The notes beneath the pieces are model-generated. The model was given only the letters and a program-made list of their open reading frames with translations. It made no database searches and was not told where the DNA came from. The translations under genes and the position numbers were made by a program. Positions 6,676 through 10,839 of a stretch of DNA of 10,839 nt are shown here, piece after piece. Position 1 is the stretch's first letter, and every line of letters begins with the position of its first letter. Where the stretch lies: the NCBI GenBank assembly GCA_002344565.1, contig DDTZ01000025.1:1-10839 (forward strand), read 5' to 3'. Source of the stretch: Bdellovibrionaceae bacterium UBA2351. GTDB taxonomy: Bacteria > Bdellovibrionota > Bdellovibrionia > Bdellovibrionales > Bdellovibrionaceae.

Positions 6676-8026
6676 AACAAATAGAAAAACATTAGCGGTC
6701 ATTGGCGCTGGTCCAAAAGGCATCGCGACCGCCGTGAAAGCCAAAGTTCTAGAAGAATTCGGCTTACCGGTGGATCAAATCATCTTAATTGAAAAACACA
6801 GCGTAGCTGCTAACTGGTCTGGTGAATTTGGTTACACGAATGGTGAAATGAAATTAGGAACGTCGCCTGAAAAAGACGTCGTCTTTCCTATGGAAACCGA
6901 TGTCGCGGACAAGCATCTTAACGAACGCATAAAACAGCGCCTGATGCATTTCACATGGATTTCGTACCTAGTTCAAACAAATCGTTTTTCTGATTGGGTG
7001 GATCGCGGGCGACCGGCACCCTGCCATATTTCGTGGACTAATTATTTGCGTTGGGTATCAGCACAACTAGTGCCCCAGGTTTCGATTGTTTCGGCAGAGG
7101 TTTTGAAAATTGATTTGAATGCGATAAAAGGGAAATGGGAATTGAGCTTAATCAACACGGACGGCAATGCCGATCATTACACATTACACGCAGATCGCCT
7201 GATGTTAACAGGTCCTGGACAAACACGTATGGATTTTTTAATCGGTCAACCAATGCCCGAAAAAACATACGATTTAGAATCGTTCTGGGCCGCAATGAAA
7301 AACAAAACCTTTCAGAGCACGGGCCGACTAGCCATCGTTGGCGCGGGTGAAAATGCGGCCTCGGCGTTACTTGCATTATCGCAGTATGCCCCAGATATGC
7401 GCGTGGATATTATTTCTCCGAAAGGGTTTATTTCGACGCGTGCGGAAAGTTACTACGAAAATCAAATGTACAGTCAGCCTGAACGCAATGAATGGGACAA
7501 ACTGCAAGTCAAAGATCGCATCGATTTCATCGAGCGTACTGATTTAGGCGTGTTTTCGACGCACGCAATGAGTATTTTGAATGAACAGATTCGTCATAAA
7601 ATTATTCCTGGTCGAGTGATTAGCCTGGAAACCAAAAATGGCACGCTCTCTCTAAAGCTATTGTACGGCGTGAAAGAATCAGAACGTGTATATGATCAGG
7701 TTATTTTAGCCAGCGGCTTTGATCAGATAGCGACGTTAAGACAATTCTTATCGCCGAGGGCTCTTCAGCATTTAGAACACGCATTAGGTGAACCGCTGAC
7801 TCATACGAAAATAGCGGAATCAATTCAGCCCGACTTATCTGTCGGCGGTTTGTTTCCGACGTTGCATCTACCGATGTTAGCGGGGCTAATGCAAGGACCG
7901 GGGTTCGCAAATCTATCATGCTTAGGTCGCCTGTCTGATCGTATCGTGACGTTGCCAACACTTGAGCGTTTACAACAAGTCCAACCCAAGCCGCAGCGAT
8001 TGACGTTGATGGACGGAACGTTATGA
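6668..8026 (+). CDS. Flavin-dependent N-hydroxylating monooxygenase, probable lysine N6-hydroxylase
   Basis: This 452-residue protein has the two-nucleotide-site layout of N-hydroxylating flavoprotein monooxygenases (the IucD/PvdA/SidA group). The FAD motif is VIGAGPKGIA (11-20), followed by ILIEKH. The NADPH motif is IVGAGENAAS (223-232), and ILASGF (346-351) stands for the usual C-terminal ATGY. NWSGEFGYTNGEMKLGT (49-65) occupies the place of the flavin/substrate loop. In hydrazine pathways the homologous enzymes (Spb38, Tri26) hydroxylate the side-chain amine of L-lysine with O2 and NADPH, giving the N6-hydroxylysine that the cupin/MetRS enzyme joins to a second amino acid. That partner enzyme lies two genes upstream, which strongly supports lysine as substrate, although ornithine cannot be excluded. 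Its start overlaps the end of the oxidase by 8 nt and uses AAAGGAG at 6653. It could also serve a siderophore, but no siderophore synthetase is visible. Confidence 0.88.
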   Translation: MLKTNRKTLAVIGAGPKGIATAVKAKVLEEFGLPVDQIILIEKHSVAANWSGEFGYTNGEMKLGTSPEKDVVFPMETDVADKHLNERIKQRLMHFTWISYLVQTNRFSDWVDRGRPAPCHISWTNYLRWVSAQLVPQVSIVSAEVLKIDLNAIKGKWELSLINTDGNADHYTLHADRLMLTGPGQTRMDFLIGQPMPEKTYDLESFWAAMKNKTFQSTGRLAIVGAGENAASALLALSQYAPDMRVDIISPKGFISTRAESYYENQMYSQPERNEWDKLQVKDRIDFIERTDLGVFSTHAMSILNEQIRHKIIPGRVISLETKNGTLSLKLLYGVKESERVYDQVILASGFDQIATLRQFLSPRALQHLEHALGEPLTHTKIAESIQPDLSVGGLFPTLHLPMLAGLMQGPGFANLSCLGRLSDRIVTLPTLERLQQVQPKPQRLTLMDGTL

Positions 8027-8652
8027 AACAAAAGATTCACTTCGCAAGCGACGATAGTACTGGCGAGATTGAAAAATTGCGTAAACAAGAATACGCAAAA
8101 GCGAGTGGGTATTCTTTAGATTTGAATACGCTTCGCTGGAGTATATCCGACAGTCAAAGCTTTGTCATGGTCGCTAAAGACGACCATACTATTATTTCCA
8201 CTATGCGTGGGGAAATAATTGCGGATGCATCGCTTTTGGAAAAAAAATTAGAATGTCCTTGGGATTTCCCAATGCCTTTACAGCTACCCACAATGTTGTT
8301 AAGTCGTGCGGCTACGGCCAAGTCTCACCAATCCCAAGGACTCAACTTGATTTTAAGGCTTCAGTTTTTAAAACTTGCCCAGCACTACCAAATACCGACG
8401 GTGATTGGTACTTTTGTCAGCGGATCACCAAGACAAAATACGCTACTTGAAATGGGTTATCGTTTTTTTGAAAATACACTGGGTTGGCAGCAATCGACGT
8501 ATCGATCTCACCGCCCAGTGATCGTAGCGGCACTAGACATGAAAACAAACGGTGAACGCGCTATTAACTATTGCTTAGAAAAATTAGGGGAACGACCTAA
8601 ATACGAATTAACAGAAACCGTACCTGAACTTCGTTACGTGAGGAATTTATGA
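8023..8652 (+). CDS. GNAT-family N-acyltransferase-like protein
   Basis: A 209-residue protein whose middle resembles the GNAT acyl-CoA-binding core: LLSRAATAKSHQSQGLN (92-108), where SHQSQGLN stands for the pyrophosphate-binding R/Q-x-x-G-x-G/A loop, then a helix LILRLQFLKLAQ and a strand VIGTF, and LLEMGYRFF (141-149), typical of the fourth motif. The loop is degenerate, so the fold call is solid but the acyl donor is open. In triacsin biosynthesis a GNAT enzyme (Tri31) acylates hydrazinoacetate, so the natural inference is acylation of the hydrazine made by the three upstream enzymes, perhaps to protect or shape the reactive N-N group. It is joined to the monooxygenase gene by an ATGA overlap. 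The C-terminal 40 residues do not match a motif I know. A link to N-acyl amino acid synthases (FeeM-like) is a weaker alternative. Confidence 0.75.
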   Translation: MKQKIHFASDDSTGEIEKLRKQEYAKASGYSLDLNTLRWSISDSQSFVMVAKDDHTIISTMRGEIIADASLLEKKLECPWDFPMPLQLPTMLLSRAATAKSHQSQGLNLILRLQFLKLAQHYQIPTVIGTFVSGSPRQNTLLEMGYRFFENTLGWQQSTYRSHRPVIVAALDMKTNGERAINYCLEKLGERPKYELTETVPELRYVRNL

Positions 8653-9434
8653 ACGCAACTGGATCTTACCAATTTGAATTATTAGAAGGCCGAAACCATG
8701 AAGCTAATATGTTGGCCGAACGCGCGCAGATGCGGCTTGATGGATTTACCGATCTACTCAAACGACACGGCTTTCCTGAACAGGGTCGCGCCCTTGAGGT
8801 CGGCACCGCACAGGGTATAAGGGCCCGTCTAATGGCCGAACATTTTCCAAACACACACATCACCGCGATCGATCGCAGTGACGAGCTTATTGCCAATATA
8901 TCCTCGTACGCCAATCTTAGTTTTCAACACGCCGACCTTTACGCATTGCCCTTCCCTGATGAACATTTTGATTTCGTTTATGCTAGGCTTGTATTCATGC
9001 ATCTAACCAATCCCATTAAGGCAATCGCAAGTCTTAGGCGAGTGTTAAAACCTGGTGGTCGATTGCTGATTGAGGACGCCGATCGTGATTGCATGTTCTT
9101 CGAACCGGCACCCGCTTCCTTCTCCAAATTTTGGGAAAAGGTTCAACAGGGTCAACGTCGTTTAGGCGGTGATCCTAACGTCGGCAGAAAACTTGCTCCG
9201 TATTTAAAAGAATCTGGTTTTTCTAATATTACAACCGAGGTTCAACCCATCTTGGGCGGCGGTCCTGAAATAGAATTCTTGGTCCGAACACTCATGCCAA
9301 GTTTAAACATCTATCTAGATCCAAAAGACCGTTCCGACGGACACACCGCTATTAACGATCTATACACACTGTCGCAAAATCCTAATGCTAGTTTTTATCA
9401 TTTCTGGTTTGTCGTTAGTGGGGGCAAAGTATGA
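8649..9434 (+). CDS. Class I SAM-dependent methyltransferase
   Basis: A 261-residue soluble methyltransferase with a clear Rossmann SAM-binding core: motif I ALEVGTAQGIR (48-58), the acidic D75 at the end of the second strand in ITAIDRSDE, HADLYALPFPDEHFDFVYAR with the fourth strand (94-112), MHL, and LKPGGRLLIEDAD (133-145). This is the Methyltransf_11/25 type common in natural product pathways. Its substrate cannot be read from the sequence; as part of the coupled operon it most likely methylates the hydrazine product or its acyl derivative on N, O or C. It overlaps the acyltransferase gene by ATGA and has GAGG just upstream. The C-terminal part (about 195-261) is unusual and probably forms the substrate lid. 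Confidence 0.88.
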   Translation: MNATGSYQFELLEGRNHEANMLAERAQMRLDGFTDLLKRHGFPEQGRALEVGTAQGIRARLMAEHFPNTHITAIDRSDELIANISSYANLSFQHADLYALPFPDEHFDFVYARLVFMHLTNPIKAIASLRRVLKPGGRLLIEDADRDCMFFEPAPASFSKFWEKVQQGQRRLGGDPNVGRKLAPYLKESGFSNITTEVQPILGGGPEIEFLVRTLMPSLNIYLDPKDRSDGHTAINDLYTLSQNPNASFYHFWFVVSGGKV

Positions 9435-9757
9435 ACGCCGTTGAAGAAATTAAAATGAAGCCTTTCAATTTTGGAACACGGAACGAACCCATCCAACATT
9501 TGGGCATTGGCGCACAAACGGATAATAGCGATATCCAAATTGGTATCTGGGAAAGCGGCCCTGGCCTACTGAACCTAGACTTTCAATGGTCTGAAACCGT
9601 GTATATTTTAGAAGGCCGCGCCGAAGTGGAAAACATGGTTACCGGGGACCGTATTGAGATCAATCCCGGCATGATGCTTCTTTTTGAAGCGGGTTCGCGC
9701 TGGCAATGGCGCATTCCATGGCGCCTGAAAAAGGTGTTCACCATCATTGACCGCTAA
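9431..9757 (+). CDS. Small cupin protein, DUF861/EutQ-like
   Basis: A 108-residue single-domain cupin. The core reads WSETVYILEGRAEVEN (about 54-69), then GDRIEINPGMMLLFEAGSRWQWRIPW, which is the DUF861 (cupin_3) pattern: Glu and Trp residues rather than the HxH metal motif of ordinary cupins. Such proteins may bind metal weakly or act as non-catalytic binders or isomerases; I cannot assign a reaction. It lies last in the coupled gene set, overlapping the methyltransferase gene by ATGA with a G-rich ribosome site just before. It is clearly different from the metal-ligated cupin half of the fusion enzyme at 3902 and so is not a split-off copy of it. A late step such as ring closure, dehydration or product binding is speculation. 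Confidence 0.82.
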   Translation: MNAVEEIKMKPFNFGTRNEPIQHLGIGAQTDNSDIQIGIWESGPGLLNLDFQWSETVYILEGRAEVENMVTGDRIEINPGMMLLFEAGSRWQWRIPWRLKKVFTIIDR

Positions 9758-9777
9758 AAGGAGATCGGCTTAAAATC

Positions 9778-9797
9778 GCTCGTTATGTCTAACGAGC
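9778..9797. promoter_or_regulatory. Perfect 8-bp hairpin over the start codon of the last gene
   Basis: GCTCGTTA (9778-9785) and TAACGAGC (9790-9797) pair perfectly around the loop TGTC. The proposed ATG (9785-9787) straddles stem and loop. There is no U tract, so it is not a standard terminator. It could slow translation or act as a regulator site; only the pairing is seen. Confidence 0.45.
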
Positions 9798-10839
9798 CAA
9801 TCGAGCTTCAATCCATTAGCTTAGTCCTTGATGAGCCTTCGCTGCTCAAAGGCGCGAGTGTATCAAGTTTGCTTCCGGTAGCGCCACTGAATTACAAACT
9901 CATCGGACCTTCCAAGAATATCGAGACATCTGCATCGCATTTAAGCTTCATGCCGGAAGTTTTTGTTCGCAGACTATCGGCCTACTCCAAATATGAGTTT
10001 GTGATTGTGAATCAATTGTACCGAATGGTAGAAATGATTCGCTATAACTTCAGCAACGGGGCCCAGGTCACCGCAAAAGAAATTCTGCGCCTATCCATTC
10101 ATAAGTATGTACCGGAAGAATTTCTACCTCAGCTAAAATCCTCGCCCTGGCACCTTGATAGTGTTTCACTGAAACCGTGGCCATTGACTCAAACCGATGC
10201 GGGTCCTGAAGTCAGACCCACCGAAGATATCATGCAGGCGCTACTCAATCGTATTATCTCTGCCCATAGGCAGAAACGATTATCACTATTTATACAAACC
10301 CACAGTCAATCGACAAAGAGCTTACCCATTCACGCAATTGATTTTGAGCCTGACAGTGAATTAGAATGGAGTGTTGAATTTAATGAACGCAAGGGCTTTA
10401 AAACTGAATTCAAATTAGTTTCCCATCGCAATCGTCGATTCTACTTTTACGATTCATTCGCCTTTGAACCAGAAAATGCGGTAATTATCGTTCACCCCTG
10501 GAAGACGGAATTCAGTCAACTGCAAGAACGATTGTCTTTTATATCGGACACATTGATGCTCGACACCAGTAACGGAATGCCTGCGTTTGAATTAAAGTCA
10601 GAAACAAAGACTAAAGACATTATCACCTACTTGCGAAGCCGCGCCGTTCCTGTCAAAATTGCGGGTGACTCCCAGGCGATAGCCGCGCACAAAAGCCAAA
10701 CGGAAATTCATTTTAATGATAGCGGGCATTTTACGATTCAGCACGAGGCTCGCGTTCCTGGGCAAAAAAATATCACCCGTCCTGGTTGGTCCCCGTTAGC
10801 GGCGCACTATCTGATGTGTTTATCCCAAGGCCTAACCTA
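9785..10839 (+). CDS. Large protein of unknown function, 3' end beyond the window
   Basis: An open frame of 351 complete codons runs from the ATG at 9785 off the window end; it has no stop and its codon use resembles the operon. The family is not recognised. Features seen: an N-terminal mixed region (MSNEPIELQSISLVLDEPSL), a helical stretch with KYEFVIVNQLYRMVEMIRYN (about 76-95), a middle region rich in alternating charged and hydrophobic residues with beta-type pattern, FEPENAVIIVHPWKTEF (about 228-244), and a C-terminal piece ending in RPGWSPLAAHYLMCLSQG. No signal peptide or membrane helix is visible. It could be the N-terminal part of a large multidomain enzyme such as an SNF2-type helicase, but no helicase motif is reached, so this is a low-confidence guess. 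It begins 27 nt after the cupin gene. AGGAG at 9759-9763 is 21 nt upstream, too far to be ideal, so the start is less certain than the frame. Confidence 0.7.
   Translation, partial: MSNEPIELQSISLVLDEPSLLKGASVSSLLPVAPLNYKLIGPSKNIETSASHLSFMPEVFVRRLSAYSKYEFVIVNQLYRMVEMIRYNFSNGAQVTAKEILRLSIHKYVPEEFLPQLKSSPWHLDSVSLKPWPLTQTDAGPEVRPTEDIMQALLNRIISAHRQKRLSLFIQTHSQSTKSLPIHAIDFEPDSELEWSVEFNERKGFKTEFKLVSHRNRRFYFYDSFAFEPENAVIIVHPWKTEFSQLQERLSFISDTLMLDTSNGMPAFELKSETKTKDIITYLRSRAVPVKIAGDSQAIAAHKSQTEIHFNDSGHFTIQHEARVPGQKNITRPGWSPLAAHYLMCLSQGLT

Noticed and set aside
6668..8026. Siderophore hydroxylase as the main call
   Set aside because: No siderophore synthetase, transporter or Fur-like site is seen, while the partner genes fit hydrazine formation.
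9778..9797. Operon terminator
   Set aside because: The hairpin has no following U tract and extends into the next open frame.

Overview
The window reads like a free-living or predatory Gram-negative chromosome of moderate to low GC. Gene style, with strong AGGAG-type ribosome sites and tight ATGA gene joints, fits Bdellovibrionota or a related proteobacterial lineage. That placement is an inference from overall look only; no marker gene settles it.

The left half (1-3755) is transcribed leftward. It holds a small coiled-coil protein of unknown function (56-490), an exodeoxyribonuclease III/AP endonuclease (588-1352), an unusual membrane protein that joins a 10-helix DMT/EamA-type permease to a C-terminal C39-like cysteine peptidase (1368-2690), and a LysR-type regulator (2850-3755). 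The regulator ends in a hairpin terminator.

The right half (3902-9757) is a compact rightward operon of six genes, divergent from the LysR gene across a 146-bp gap that contains a large AT-rich palindrome. All five internal junctions overlap (four ATGA joints and one 8-nt overlap), so the genes are probably translated as a coupled set. In order they encode a cupin/methionyl-tRNA-synthetase-like fusion, a DAO-family FAD amine oxidase, a lysine N6-hydroxylase-like flavoprotein monooxygenase, a GNAT acyltransferase, a class I SAM methyltransferase and a DUF861-type cupin. The first three are the diagnostic trio of the N-N bond (hydrazine) pathway known from actinomycete products such as s56-p1 and triacsin. 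In that pathway N6-hydroxylysine is joined to an amino acid by the cupin/MetRS enzyme, and the FAD oxidase then cleaves off a hydrazino acid (hydrazinoacetate when glycine is used). The GNAT and methyltransferase would then acylate and methylate the product. No NRPS, PKS or carrier protein is visible, so the product may be a small modified hydrazine. This is the candidate undescribed system of the window.

After the operon (9785 to the end) lies the first 351 codons of a large unrecognised protein that runs off the window; its start codon sits inside a perfect 8-bp hairpin. No tRNA, rRNA, CRISPR array, insertion sequence or attachment site was seen.
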